From contig SMMW01000148.1 of NCBI GenBank assembly GCA_004794655.1, positions 248,001-312,000 on the forward strand: 64,000 nucleotides of DNA, given 5' to 3'. The translations under genes were made by a program, and so were the position numbers. A model generated the notes under the pieces. The model worked only from the letters and a program-made list of their open reading frames with translations. It was not told the origin of the DNA and did no database searches. Source of the DNA: Marisa cornuarietis (taxonomy: Eukaryota; Mollusca; Gastropoda; Architaenioglossa; Ampullariidae). Of the stretch, positions 38,882-51,179 are shown piece by piece (within the stretch, counting starts at the first letter, position 1; each line of letters begins with the position of its first letter).

Positions 38882-40000
38882 CTATAATTAGCAGTCTATT
38901 ATTAACTGAAATTACATCTAGCGGGCTACATCAAGTCAGCGCGGCCTGTTTATCCCCCACCGTTATAAGTTCAGGGTACGATTATTATGATGCCCATGGC
39001 TACTGCGTGGCACATCTACGGCTCCCTGATTACATTTGTAACAGTTACATACGCTGAATCAGATTTATCCCGGGTACCGAACCTGCGAAAGGGTACTTCT
39101 GAACGTTCTGGTCTGTGACGCGGGTATTGAACTGTTGCCATCTGTTTGTCTTCGGGGCTACATTCAAGTCCGCGGCTACCACATGCCGCTACCCAGCCTC
39201 CATGCTTGCCAGCCGCCACCCGTTGGCACACGCGCGCTAACGGTCCGCTCACCCGCGCGGCAGCTGTGGCAAGTGAGTTCATCCTTCCCCGCGCACGGCA
39301 CGTGCGTCCCGGTCACAAAGCTGCCCGCTGTTCTTCACATCATAGAGCCAACTGTAACTTTCTTCACGAGCCCGTCTCCTTCCTACACGAGACTACAGAG
39401 AGGTAGGGTAACTTTATTTTTCATTTTACTAATGAGTGAGAACTAAGTCTCTTTGGCCACTCCGGCAGTCTCACGAGCTGGGATTAATTCAAACCACAGA
39501 GGAAAGGTCAGGGGTCGGGATGAAGAAGACGGTTGGTGCTCCTCTCGTCAAAGCGGTCAAGCAAGACAGTATTGATATACAGCTCTCAGCTTAACATGTT
39601 ACTCGGGTTTCCTCCACAATACGAGTGCGTGTGCATGGCTTGTTAATGCCGTCTTTTTGGTACACCTGCACCGAGCAGGAGGAAACGTCCCGTTAGGACG
39701 GAGGGAGGGGAAAGGAATCGCATGAATTCAGACACCCCATCGAAAGGGAAAACTAGTTTTCTGTTCGATCATCTCTCACTCAGCTTCAAGGATAAAGCTT
39801 TCACAGAACGTGCTAATTTAGTGGTGTGTTCTTATCTTAGTTTTTACACGTGACATGGTTCTCCAGGGCCGCCTTCTTAGATTCGCCAGTTCTTGCACGT
39901 GCGATAAGAACGGCCACTCAACCGTGACTCCCTGCCTTTTAGAAACACGACGATGAACATAGAAGTAAAAACGAAAGTGTGCGTGCGTGTTTGCGTCGGA
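38880..40000. other. Intergenic, no gene seen
   Basis: A more G/C-rich stretch near 39050-39330 with several open frames, none recognisable. Confidence 0.6.
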
Positions 40001-40053
40001 GTGAGTGAGTGAGTGAGTGAGTGAGTGAGTGAGTGAGTGAGTGAGTGAGTGAG
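40001..40053. repeat. (GAGT)n tetranucleotide repeat
   Basis: About 13 perfect units; it forms the 3' tail of the minus-strand LINE fragment. Confidence 0.95.
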
Positions 40054-40502
40054 TTTTTATTTCAATGGCCATTGCGCTATAGAAAAGGAGCAAACAACAG
40101 TGATACAATTTAACATTCACTTCATATAAAAGTTTACAATTACTTTTTTAAACATAATTAATGAAGTACATGGATTAATTTTCTTAATTAGTATATTAAA
40201 GTATTGGACTTACTAAGCTGAAATGCATAAAAAGATACAATGCCAAATACGTGACAATCATTTCTTCAGTTGAGGCCAGTAGCAAATTCATTTTAAAAGT
40301 TTGCATTAACATAAAATTTTCTTTCCATGAATCTTTTTCTAAGATGATTTAGGACTTTGCAACACAGAACAAAGTGAACTTCATCATCATTCAGTTTACA
40401 CAATGGAAAGAACAGATCATGCGCAGTATGTCTTCTGTATCGATAATAATAAGCAGCACTACTAGACACACCTACTCTAAATTTGGCTAAAACTGTTAAC
40501 AA
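40003..40502 (-). mobile_element. LINE C-terminal fragment ending in an ACTC repeat
   Basis: Minus frame encodes LAKFRVGVSSSAAYYYRYRR and CKLNDDEVHFVLCCKVLNHL, the zinc-knuckle-like tail after reverse transcriptase in many LINEs (CPLC...EDEFHFLLxCPLY). Further broken frames lead to an AATAAAAA then an (ACTC)n tail, which on plus is the GAGT run at 40001-40053. Confidence 0.65.
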
Positions 40503-40982
40503 ATAATAAATTCATTTTCAAATAATTTTTAACATTGCCTGCGATACGATTTGTAGAATAAACAGAGTAAGAAAGTGAAGTAATGAATACACAATAAATA
40601 CACATTGTCACCGCTACCAGCAGTCAGCCAACCTATTGCCGTGCCCCGTGCCCCGTGCCCCGTGTTTACAAAAAGAGCTAAAAAGCAAAAATCACGGGAT
40701 GTTTATGCCCGGCCTACACAGAGCTCAGACACAAAGGTCTGGCGAACAGATGTCTCATCTCACTTGTATGTGTTATGTCGGGTAAACAATGAGGGTGACA
40801 TTCGAAGTCCAGCAAAGTTTCTGTTGTAAGCATCGCTAATCGCTTATATAGGCGCAGCTTCAATACCAACATGCCCCAGTCAACACAATGGTTGCCGATG
40901 TTGTAAGAGATTTTATTTTCATAACTCAAATGGTGCTTACTATATTGTGATGTTGTCGTTTATATGTGGCTTTACTGTTCTT

Positions 40983-41152
40983 ATGGGCGGTCCGGTGGCG
41001 CAATACAGTGAAGGTTGGCTGTCCTGGGTTCAGTTCTCGTCTCGGGCTTGCTGTTCTTTCTCTGTATGTGGCGTCTGTTTATAGGGCTGGCTGCCTTGCC
41101 GTGATATAGCCTTAGTTGCTGGCTCGGCGTAAAACACCAATTCCCCCCCCCC
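40983..41152 (+). repeat. tRNA-derived SINE (family A), full length
   Basis: GGGCGGTCCGGTGGCGCAAT head with an A-box-like segment, B-box-like GGTTCAGTTCTCG, body to GGCTCGGCGTAAAACACCAA and a C/T-rich end. Three other copies in the window: 15531-15600, 17278-17450, 45125-45256. Confidence 0.75.
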
Positions 41153-41229
41153 TTTACTGTTCTTATTATACCCATATGATAACAAAGGTCTGTGACTATA
41201 TGTCGGTAAAGAATCTATCTCTAGCGTGA

Positions 41230-41250
41230 ACACACACACACACACACACA
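41230..41250. repeat. (CA)n microsatellite
   Basis: Ten CA units. Confidence 0.9.
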
Positions 41251-41269
41251 GGTTCTAGGCCCCCGCCCC

Positions 41270-42350
41270 GCCGCCGGCCCCCTCCCCCGCCGCCTACCCC
41301 TACAGACAAATTTGATAACCACACGAAGTTCGCATCTCCACCGTCTCCAAGGCGACAGATAATTCCGCGGTACGACGCCGCGCTGTAATTTGTTGCTTGT
41401 TGTCGTTGTCGCTAGAGCAATGTGAGAAAGACAACACCAGCGGCCCCTCCCCCCAACAATCCCCCACCCCCACCCTCGATAATTCAGTTACAAAGAAATT
41501 AGAACGGTCACGTACGGAGGACCAGCCAGTCCCACGTGGCTTGCGTCCATCCAGTCTGCGCTATTTTAGCTTGGCTGTCTGACACTGATTGAATATCTAA
41601 GAGTTCGGGGCGCACCCTGTCTGGTGTGACTGTCAAACCGCCTGTCGGACACAAGACATGAGTGGCGGACAGGTCGCTTTGTCGCACGACACATGGCTGG
41701 AAGCTGGAACTCTAGTGTTGCTGTTATTCTGAGCAGGACAGGCCAAGATGGATAGGGAGGAGTCAGGTGTTCGAAGCAGCAGGTTCGAGCTCCCGATAGA
41801 AACCATCCTGGTAATCAGTTATTAACATTTTAAATCTTGTCTGTTTGTCCTTCTTTAACCACCAGGTTCCTCAAGTTTCAACACGCCTCACTCGTAAAAT
41901 TGTTTTTTTTCATGTTCTAGTGTACAGTCAGCCTGTGCTTTTCTCGCTTTTCTAAAGTTCAAGCCACAAATATTGTCGTTATTATTATTCCGTCAAAGGC
42001 TAATCATATAGCTTTATGATCTGTTGTTTTAAATCACACAGGAATGTTGAAATCGTTAAAGTACAATGTCAGCCACTTTTTATGATCTCTTGCCTCTCAC
42101 GCCATGGGGTTTATGCCCGAGAATCGTTTTACCCCTTCTCCCTAAAAACAGCCATCGAGGTTTACGAAGTCTTAAATCTGAGCGTGTTGTGCACAGGTGT
42201 ACAGGTGAGTGTCGGCAACTGGAAGCTTGCTTCTGGTAATCGGCAGGTGAGGGCTTTCTGGCTGGCTTCAGCGTTGAGGAGAAAGCAGATGGCTTTTTTC
42301 GATAACCAGTTGTAATTAAATTTTTTTTAAAATAGCAGTCTGCGTGAAGC
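41270..42350. other. Intergenic, no gene seen
   Basis: A C-rich tract at 41255-41300, then ordinary sequence. No recognisable protein. Confidence 0.6.
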
Positions 42351-42355
42351 AAAGA

Positions 42356-42356
42356 T

Positions 42357-42389
<33 letters not shown>

Positions 42390-42391
42390 CA
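42356..42391. repeat. (GCAC)n tetranucleotide repeat
   Basis: About eight ACGC/GCAC units. Confidence 0.9.
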
Positions 42392-43229
42392 CAGTGAAAT
42401 ACGGAGAAACAGACAGAAGAGCAGACAAACACACAAGCATACAAGCACACACAAAAGACAAACACACGTACACAGACACACACATAAAAGAAAAGAGAAA
42501 CATTGATATAGAGAAGAAGAGTCAGCGAGAAAAAGAAACAGAAGAATGCAAGAGGGAAAGGAGAAATAGCGAGAAATGAGAGAGAGAAAGAGGAAGAAGG
42601 GGCAGAGACAAAAAGGGACAGAAGACGGGTGATTAAAAACTGGAATGAAAGTAAGTTGTCATATTATGTGGGATGTTTGTACCAAAAAACATGCATTCGC
42701 GCAAGTAAATCACGTGAAAAAAGTTGAACGAGAGCAGTGATCGACAGTTGCGAGTGATGTCCAGGCTGAATGAGGCTTCTCTCTCTCTCTCTCTGTTTTT
42801 AGTTTTTCTACGATCTCTTCTGGTTTTGTCATCGACTTGTGGATCTACATCTTCCTTCAAATCCTTGGCTTGTTCGATTGTCTGTGGCTTTCTGCCTTTT
42901 TTCTTTTTGAATGGACAGATGAGATCGAGGTTTTTGTTGACTAACGGTCTCCATATTCTGCCACTTAATTTGCGATCTGTGATTTGTACCATTCACTTCT
43001 GCAATTGTCGTTCCTCCAGAGAGTGCTTTGTAAACATTTGTTTACTGTAATGCTTCAGTTCTGCTTCAACTTCTTTACTTGGATGCCTTGATGAAACTAT
43101 TGAACAAACGATTATATTTACATCCCTAGTCTGTCGTCATTGATTGCAAACTGGTCGAAGATGACTTTTTTTCTACATCGTATTCTTCAGGCTGATCTCC
43201 ACCTGGCTTGATCTTTTCACTGCATTTTT

Positions 43230-43700
43230 CCAAAGAGAAAACGTCTATCACCACATTGTGTGCTGTTGTGTCACATCACCGCCCCATCTGTCGGCTGCGT
43301 TTGATACACTCGACGATGACATCTTTCTCTAGAGTATCATTGTTACCGTCGGTTTCTCTGGAACTGGTGTGGACTCAATGAACTGGTTCCAATCCTACCT
43401 GACTGATCGCACCGAATCTGTGGTAGCTGTAGACACGACTCCTCGTCTGACCTTTGAAATATGGGATGCTTCAAGGCTCTGATCTAGGGCCTCTTTTATT
43501 CATTGTGCACATCTAACCACGTGGCCCCACAATCCGCTGGTGGCATTTGCCTCCCTTCTCAGCTCCAGCAAATGTGCATCACGGCACAACACACAATAAA
43601 ATCTTTGAAATGTCGATGTCTATTAGCAAACTAAAAATAAATGAAGGCAAAACTGAAGTCCTTCCAACGGTCTGTGCAAATAATGTGAAATAAACGACAT
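43230..43700 (+). mobile_element. L2-like LINE reverse-transcriptase relic
   Basis: With frame changes: AAFDTLDDDIFL, GFSGTGVDSMNWFQSYLTDRT and SVVAVDTTPRLTF, then NEGKTEVLPTVCANNVK. These are RT motifs around the palm (SAAFDTVDH..., LDWFxSYLxxR). Many stops, inactive. Confidence 0.7.
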
Positions 43701-43949
43701 TTACTTTCTATGGGGGATGAATGTCTTCGGGATTTTACATCGAGTTGGATCGTTAGCACATCCAGTTGTCATGTTCAGTGACTGGAGAATATTGCTTTTG
43801 TTTTTCAGCGGGATCGTTAGTAAGCCTGTAAAAGAAATAAGCAAAAGTATAAAAACTATGGAAAGAGTAGGGGCTCACATACTAGATGACCATATAAGTC
43901 TCTATGTCAAGAGACATATAGCCCACCTCACCCCCATACACTCGTAGCT

Positions 43950-44910
43950 CCAGTGATGACCACCCCCGATAACGATACTCTCATCTGAAAGTAAGCAGAA
44001 CAGAATACAAACAATTTAATGAAATTACTGTTTTCAAAATGGTTTTATTTCTTTTTTCAAATTTCTGGAACCATATGTTCCTGCTAGCTCAATAAAATTA
44101 GCAACATCTTTCCTGAATATGCTTACATAAACAGCTGCTTGTAAGTGATACCTGAACTATCCCTCCTGAGTTGAGCTTTTATAGGCTCACCCTTAAGGGA
44201 ATATCTGGAATATCATAGATTTAGCTCATTCAAAATTATGGGATATCGATGGACTTTCGTATCATAACGCTGATTTGTGATGTTGATTTGTATCGCCACT
44301 AATGAACATAACAGGTGCACAGACACATCCATGCAGACACAAGTGCAACTTCGGTTGGCACTAATACTGTAGTAGAATTCGGAGGCTGTTGTTGATGCAA
44401 AGTGTCCTGACTAGTAGAAGGCGTAGGAGAATGTACAGGACTTGGACTGCAAAAGACATCTTTGTGGTCAATTTAATAGCTTATTTAAATAAATAAAATA
44501 TTTGACAAGCATCTGATCTTGTCATTTTGAAATGAGCAACATTATTTGCTTTCTATGATGAAATGAAGAATATGTTAGCAAACAACTGGTACTTATATAG
44601 ATTTATGTTTGGGTTCCTGCATCCATATAAAAACTATGAATGGTGGAACTGAAATATTATCTCTGCTATTTTACTATTTTAAACATAACGAAAATGAATG
44701 GTGGCTCTGCCTACTACATCAAAACAGTTTTTTTTTAAGTCTATGAATTACCTTGTGAATAAGACCTTGTATCTTACTCTTACATACCACTTTTGAAAAA
44801 GTAAAAATCACCATATATATATAAATAATTTTTAAGCAAACGAGTGTAGAATCCAGAATAAATCTGACATTAACACATATAGGGAGACATACAAACTTTG
44901 GCCTATTTGT
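43950..44910. other. Intergenic, no gene seen
   Basis: AT-rich, with an AT dinucleotide run near 44813. Nothing recognisable. Confidence 0.6.
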
Positions 44911-44912
44911 TG

Positions 44913-45122
44913 GGGCGCCCGGTAGCGTAGTGGTTCAAACACTTGCTTGTCACCACTGCAGTCAGCGGCTCCGGGTTCAAATCTCGTCTCAGGACACTCT
45001 GTATATGACACAGTGCGAAATCACCACAAGATAAATAAATTTACCTTCCTAGCACTGCTCACCATGCGGTTGCACTACATGGGGTCCCTGGCACTAGCTC
45101 GTCGATATGCTTGTTGAATTTT
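44913..45122 (+). repeat. tRNA-derived SINE (family B)
   Basis: GGGGCGCCCGGTAGCGTAGT head with A-box TAGCGTAGTGGTTC and B-box GGGTTCAAATCTCG; body to about 45122. A related copy lies on minus at 62870-63022. Confidence 0.7.
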
Positions 45123-45124
45123 TT

Positions 45125-45256
45125 TTTAATTGGTGTTTTACGCCGAGCCAGCAACTAAGACTATATCACGGCAAGGCAGCCAGCCCTGAACCCAGGACAG
45201 CCAACCTTCACTATATTGGTGACAGGCGCTAACCGCTGCGCCACCGGGCCGCCTGC
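45125..45256 (-). repeat. tRNA-derived SINE (family A), facing the family B copy
   Basis: Reverse complement of the 40983 family, tail first (GGTGTTTTACGCCGAGCCAG) and head at the right (..GCGCCACCGGGCCGCC). It abuts the family B SINE, so the two are tail-to-tail. Confidence 0.75.
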
Positions 45257-45259
45257 TTG

Positions 45260-48060
45260 TTGAATGATATGCTTGTCGCCGGTAGCACTGTTTTCATTAT
45301 ACACAGTATCTTCGAGAATGGGCTCTAATCTGATTCTATTATATATATATATATATTATAGGACTAGAGTGGCGTCTCAGGCTTGAGGGAGGTGGAATTT
45401 TTATTAGTTTGTTGTGTTTTTGGTGCCCATTGTGTAGGTCAGTGCTCTTTTCGTTGCATCGTTGCTGTGCAGGACTGTTAGACTTTTGTGTTCTTCTGTA
45501 ACTTTCGAATTTCCCGTCGACTATCGGTCTTTTCTGCCTAACAGTTTTTTCTGAAGATCTTGAAGATCACATAGTCAGTCCTTTGCTTTAAAACTTTCGT
45601 GCAATTTTCTTTTACTTTGTGATTACATCGTTACCAGCAGTCTTCTGGTGATTTCAGCTCCGTTGACTCGAGTTTCTGTTGACGTATTCTGCCTCCTACA
45701 GATGACACAATGGCTTTCCGAGCTGTAGATGTGAACTCAGGGCCGTTGAGAGCCAGTACGGGCCCCGGGGTAGACTACTTGGTATAACAAGTAGGCGGTA
45801 AAGTTCATAGATTCAAGAGTTACAACAGAATAAAGACAGACAAAAGTTATGTCAGAAAAATCAGCAACAAAGCATTGTGCTTGTTCCGAATCTCAGTTGT
45901 CTGATTTTCTACCAGCAAGTCAGCCTTACATCACTTCCCACCACTGGCAGAAAACAAGGTGACGGTCACCCTCAACATCAGTGGTCATCGTGCATTATGA
46001 CAGTGTGGTCGTAATGTTCCCACCCCGATACCTTATCCATCTGGGTTTGTAGGGCTTCAGCCCTAACATAGCCCTTCAAAACACCTCTCATCCCTTCAAA
46101 GCCCCGCTCAAAACCCTAATCAACCTTTCCCTTGCCCCAAGCTTCACTCTTACAACCACTTGGCACACAGAAAACAATCTTACAGCTTTCACACATTTAA
46201 TTTCAGGTGCTATCATTCACTCTTCTTACTCTTGGTAAATACCAGTAGGCAAAAGATGTACATGATTCAGCAATAAATTTATTTGCATCACATATGCAAG
46301 TTTTCATTTGAATATATAAAACACATCAGGCCCCAGGATAGTTGTTGATGGAAACGCCTGATGACTAATTAGTTGTCACTGGGAATGCATGGCGAAGAAA
46401 ACAAACCAACAGCCAAAAATAATTACAATCTACATTTTAAACATCTCACATTTTGAATATGAAATCACTTGGTTCCATAAATTTACTCTTCACTAGTCAG
46501 ACTACAAAACTCTGAATAATAGCAGAATGAAAGTTTTAGCGACTTGTTAAAAAAGAAATCTGACATCTTTTAATCTTTTGAAACTGATTTGCGTGGGCTT
46601 GCCCTAAGTTCTTAAATACTGAGGTATGGCTGCTCTCTGCCGATAGCAAAGTTAATCATTAATGCAACAAGATAGGTAAATTTGCCTCTTGCATACACGC
46701 CATGATTAATAAAACTATGCCCACAAAAATAGATAAAATGTCAGCTTATTTTTAAAAATTTAATTGCACTCACAATCACACGGCATTGTCTTTTATCCTC
46801 TCCCTCCATCCCTGTCTCCTGCATTTTTGCAAACCACTTGCATGCTATTTTATCTTTGACAGCTTTCAAAGTCGGAATGTTTTTCTAACTGAAGCTGTTC
46901 ACAGAAGAAAATTCATATGGTAGGACTCTAATACAGATGTATCTATGCAGTAATAAATTTGTAAATGTAGAGAAAATAATACGATGAGTCACTACAAAAA
47001 TCAGTTTGCATCCTTAATAAATACACATTTGTGTAGCCTTCAGAGCAGTGACATATAAATAAGACATCGCATCAGTTAGGACCCTCTTCTGGGAGTGTAA
47101 GAGATAAAAGCTCTTCTCTTCTGCACCTCTAAAATTATATTTCAGTGCAAGTTCAGAACAAAACATTCTTAAAATTCTCCACACACGGGAGGTCATGGAA
47201 TTCCCACATTCCCTCTAATGCCGAATTTTTTTTTTTTAATTTGTGTTATCGTGATTTGGGCTTTTTACGACATAATTGTTAACCTTAGTCCATTGATGAG
47301 TGAACAATGATTGGATAATGAATATAACTGCAATCCATTACATAAAACCTTAGGGACTTCATATAAAGTAACAGTGTTATGTGAGTCTAATTAAAAACTT
47401 TAACTAGAAAGGGTAGCTTAAAATGGTGTGATTGTAAGAGGGAACTTCTGCCTAGACTTCACAAAGTAATGCCTGTTGTAAAATGTATTTGTTTGCTGGG
47501 AACCTGAAGGAAAATATTTCCTGCACTGCGCTCGTAAATTGTAAATTGGAATGGAAGAAGGATGAGACCTACCGTCGGCAGAAAGTTATGAAAGAGGAAG
47601 TGGGTACAACATTGGAATGATTCCTCCTCCACCATCGGGAGTTTACAGAATGGTCAGCGTGGTTTACAGACATACAGCTGTAAAGTGTATCCATTACTAA
47701 TTCATTCCTGCTTCTTCATTTGTAGTCAATCATTTCTTAAATCGCACATCAAGACAAGTTTTGATATCCCATTGCTTGACCGGGAACCCATCCGTGCAAA
47801 AGTTTAAGTTTCAATACAGCAGAGGCACAAACAATCATCAATAGACAGGTAGGCAGTGTCCGACATAGTAAACATGAAAAACATTAAATAAACTTTATTT
47901 CCCTAACGACCAACTAGTCTTTTATGATGTCGGTATTATGAGCTTTAAGTTCGGCCGTACAATAAATTAAATCCGTTTCACAATTAATTTTTGGTGATAC
48001 TTCTGAACAGTTGAAGTATAGTGGGTTTCAGAGCAGTCTTTCTGTCTCTGTCTTAAGTCA
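45260..48060. other. Intergenic, no gene seen
   Basis: About 2.8 kb. An AT run at 45340-45358. A minus ORF at 47014-47196 (WRILRMFCSELALKYNF) is not recognised and has no support. Confidence 0.55.
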
Positions 48061-48071
48061 GAGAGCCAGAA

Positions 48072-48160
48072 AACCACAGAACATACAGCACAGCACTTAA
48101 AACACAAAACATACAGCACAGAACATACAACACAGAACAGCACAGAACATACAGCACAAA
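48072..48160. repeat. Imperfect ACATACAGCACAG minisatellite
   Basis: Several irregular copies of CAGAACATACAGCACA-type units. Confidence 0.7.
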
Positions 48161-48164
48161 ACAG

Positions 48165-49125
48165 ACCACCCGGAATCCTGGTGCCATCATCGACTCATCG
48201 TTATCCCTTGAATCTCACATTAATGCAGTCTGAGTCCATCTTATGTTTCACAGGATCAGTCATATCCGACCCTTCCTACCCGTTTCTGCCACCAAAAAGC
48301 TCATGTCTGCTTTTGTGTTGACCCAGCTGCTGCAACTGTCTATTCGCCAGTCTCCTAACTGAGCAAACTTCAAAGGGCTCAGAATAATAAAAAAAAAGGT
48401 AAAGGTCATCCCATAACCTTTTCAGGTCGTGGGGGAGTGAGGTGTTAGAGACCCCACTTTTCTCGGGGCCAGCTTTTACATGAGGGTGGTGCCAATCTCC
48501 TCTCCCTCGCTACCTTACCTTCCCTAACCCTCTATGGAGTCAGGTACCCATTCCCATCAGCTGGGTCGACTGGGGGAAGTTTGCTGCGCTTATCGGAAAT
48601 TGAACCAGCGCGCTCTCGGTTCGGAAGCCAGCGCTCTAACCACTCGGCCATCCGCTTCCCCAATAATAATGCCGCTCGTATTTTCTTCAAAAGGCAAAAA
48701 GTATTCCAGGCTACAACCCTCCTTCAGAAGCTTGACTGGCTGCCAGTCCGAGCTCCTATTGACTACAGGACTAGAGGTCCTTGCTCCAGTAATCCTGTCT
48801 GAATTACTGACTTCTTTCCACCCGAATCGGTCTCTTTGGTTTGTTTGTGTTGCCCTCCTCTGTCCCAATTTTTTGGAATTCTCTGCCCCTTTCTTTTTGA
48901 ACTTTGTCTGTGTTCGAAGTTTCAAAGCCGGCCTCCAAACTCATCGCTTCAAGAAAATGAAGTACACGATTCTGCTTTCTCCTTAGCTTTCGTATCTTCA
49001 TCCACTCGCTGCATCTATGTTCGCCATGGTCTCATCTGTTTGCTGACGCCTATGTTTCTTGTCTGGTTGACTGCCGGTTCTTTTGTAGTCTTTCGTCTGC
49101 AGCGCATGAAGCATGGATGATGATG
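48165..49125 (+). mobile_element. L2-like LINE C-terminal relic, split by a SINE
   Basis: Left part (48165-48388): IDSSLSLESHINAV, ISHIRPFLPVSATKKLMSAF. Right part (48662-49125): AARIFFKRQKVFQATT, LQKLDWLPVRAPIDYR, then a 3' end with GCGCATGAAGCATGG and (ATG)n. The two parts are one reading region; the break falls in the QNNAAR motif where the family C SINE has inserted. Confidence 0.75.
48389..48661 (-). repeat. tRNA-derived SINE (family C) inserted in a LINE
   Basis: On minus it opens GGGGAAGCGGATGGCCGAGT with a Leu/Ser-tRNA-like head, B-box-like GGTTCAATTTCC, a body of about 200 bp and an A-rich tail (TTTTTTTTATT on plus as AATAAAAAAAAA). AATAAT occurs on both sides (48383-48388 and 48662-48667), fitting a target duplication. 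Confidence 0.75.
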
Positions 49126-49509
49126 ATGATGATGAAGACTGGCCTGATTTGTCAGTTGCTGTGTCTATCTAGCTGTTTTCCCCGATACCAACACCAATGG
49201 ACTAGCACAACTGCTCATAATTTGATACGAGTCCCCAGGTATTGGCAAACAAGTTGGGACATGTCCACCAAAGTTCCAATTTCCAGATCGTTAGGACCAA
49301 CACCACAACTTTGCCAAACGTGATCACACGTTGGACAAAGTAAGAAGGGGGCATGCGTTTCACAGCGAATGGAAACCAAAGACTGGTGGACTCACGGGCC
49401 ACAGGAAAATCGATCTCTTAAATGCATCCTCGCCTCGCTGCTGTAGCCAAGCAGGGGAGATATGGAAACGGTCTTGCTTGTATGCACACGCCTGTGCTTC
49501 TTTCTTTAG

Positions 49510-50650
49510 CTATGGATCTAAAATCCATTGGTATTGGATGTGATGGAAGAAATGGCACTACCATTCACTCTCCGTCATTCGAAATCGAGGGACAACAGAT
49601 TCAGAGGGCTGTCTGTTTAAGTATCTTGGCATGGTCACGAATCGAAGGATCTTCTGTGACCACGCACACCACGTGTATAAAAAATCCCAGAAGAGATTGA
49701 ACATTTTGAGAAAACTATGTAGGTTGGATGTCAGCTCTTGAGTGTTGAATGTTGTATACAGATCCCCTGTTGAAAGCATTCTCATTTTTAATGTTGCCGC
49801 CTGGTATGGCCACCTCCTCATCAAAGACGAGGCAGGACTGGCCAGAGTCATCAAGCAGGCAAGCAGGATAATTGTACCAGAGTCATCAAGCAGGCAAGCA
49901 GGATAATTGTACCACAGTCATCAAGCAGGCAAGCAGGATAATTGTACCACAGTCATCAAGCAGGCAAGCAGGATAATTGTACCAGAGTCATTAAGCAGGC
50001 AAGCAGGATAATTGTACCAGAGTCATCAAGCAGGCAAGCAGGATAATTGTACCACAGTCATCAAGCAGGCAAGCAGGATAATTGTACCACAGTCATCAAG
50101 CAGGCAAGCAGGATAATTGTACCACAGTCATCAAGCAGGCGAGCAGGATAATTGTACCACAGTCATCAAGCAGGCAAGCAGGATAATTGCACCACAGTCA
50201 TCAAGCAGGCAAGCAGGATAATTGTACCACAGTCATCAAGCAGGCAAGCAGGATAATTGTACCACAGTCATCAAGCAGGCAAGCAGGATAATTGTACCAC
50301 AGTTATCAAGCAGGCAAGCAGGATAATTGCACCACAGTCATCAAGCAGGCAAGCAGGATAATTGCACCACAGTCATCAAGCAGGCAAGCAGGATAATTGC
50401 ACCACAGTCATCAAGCAGGCAAGCAGGATAATTGTACCACAGTCATCAAGCAGGCAAGCAGGATAATTGTACCAGAGTCATCAAGCAGACAAGCAGGGTA
50501 ATTGTACCACTCTCTGACTTGTATCTTCATGCATCCAGAAATATGCCAAACAATATTACTACATTCCAACTACCTACCTTCTGACAGGCGTTACCAAGGA
50601 CCACTTGCACCAAGAGATTGAGACCAGAGTTCCTTCTTGGCATCAGCCAT
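49510..50650 (+). mobile_element. LINE 3' fragment with internal minisatellite
   Basis: Frames before the array: FEIEGQQIQRAVC, FKYLGMVTNR, YKKSQKRLNILRKLC, VVYRSPVESILIFNVAAWYG, DEAGLARVIKQASRIIVPES, the C terminus of a CR1/Rex-like LINE. After the array (from 50512) come LSDLYLHASRNM and a tail resembling the usual LPSGRRY...R...SFxPxAI ending. Frames are broken, so inactive. Confidence 0.7.
49847..50511. repeat. 35-bp minisatellite, 19 copies
   Basis: Unit GTCATCAAGCAGGCAAGCAG plus GATAATTGTACCAGA or ..CCACA. Copies start every 35 bases from 49847 to 50477 without gaps. Variation is a few substitutions (TGTACC/TGCACC, AGAG/ACAG). The unit is the LINE segment encoding VIKQASRIIVP. Confidence 0.95.
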
Positions 50651-51113
50651 CATCACCCTCAATAAAAAGAAACCAGAGCTCATAGGTTTATGTTGTATTT
50701 TTTAAGCATTGTTTTGTTTAGCTTGGCAATATTTTTTGGGGGTGGGGTGTGCGTTTGTATGTGTTTTATCTTCATTTGTAAGTGTTTTTGTAAGAGCAAA
50801 AGACAAATTTATGTTATGGCCTGTGCCTCATACAGACGATAATTGATTAATTACTTGATTAATTGACGATTTTAATAGAAGTATCCAATTATCCAACTCC
50901 ATTATATTTGCATAGTGTGCGTTCAGTTACATTTACAGTGTTTGATCATAGAATAATGTGTGTGGGTGCGCGCGCGTGTGTGTGTGAGAGAGAAAGTGAC
51001 TGTGATAGAACCAGTGACCAAAAGGGTATAGATATACATCATATATATTTACATATGTACATGTGTTTATTTACAATAAGTCCTCGCTTTACACACATTC
51101 ATGCACGCGCACG

Positions 51114-51114
<1 letters not shown>

Positions 51115-51174
<60 letters not shown>
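51115..51174. repeat. (TC)n(AC)n compound microsatellite
   Basis: About eight TC then about twenty AC units. Confidence 0.95.
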
Positions 51175-51176
<2 letters not shown>

Positions 51177-51179
51177 TTT

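Noticed and set aside
40983..45122. tRNA genes at SINE heads (also near 37538 and 48661)
   Set aside because: A- and B-box-like segments are present but the cloverleaf is not complete and each continues into a repeated SINE body.
48534..48986. 150-codon plus ORF and its 111-codon antisense partner
   Set aside because: They run across a SINE-LINE join, so cannot be a single gene.
49847..50511. CRISPR-like array
   Set aside because: Units are contiguous 35-bp direct repeats with no spacers, in animal DNA, and derive from a LINE frame.
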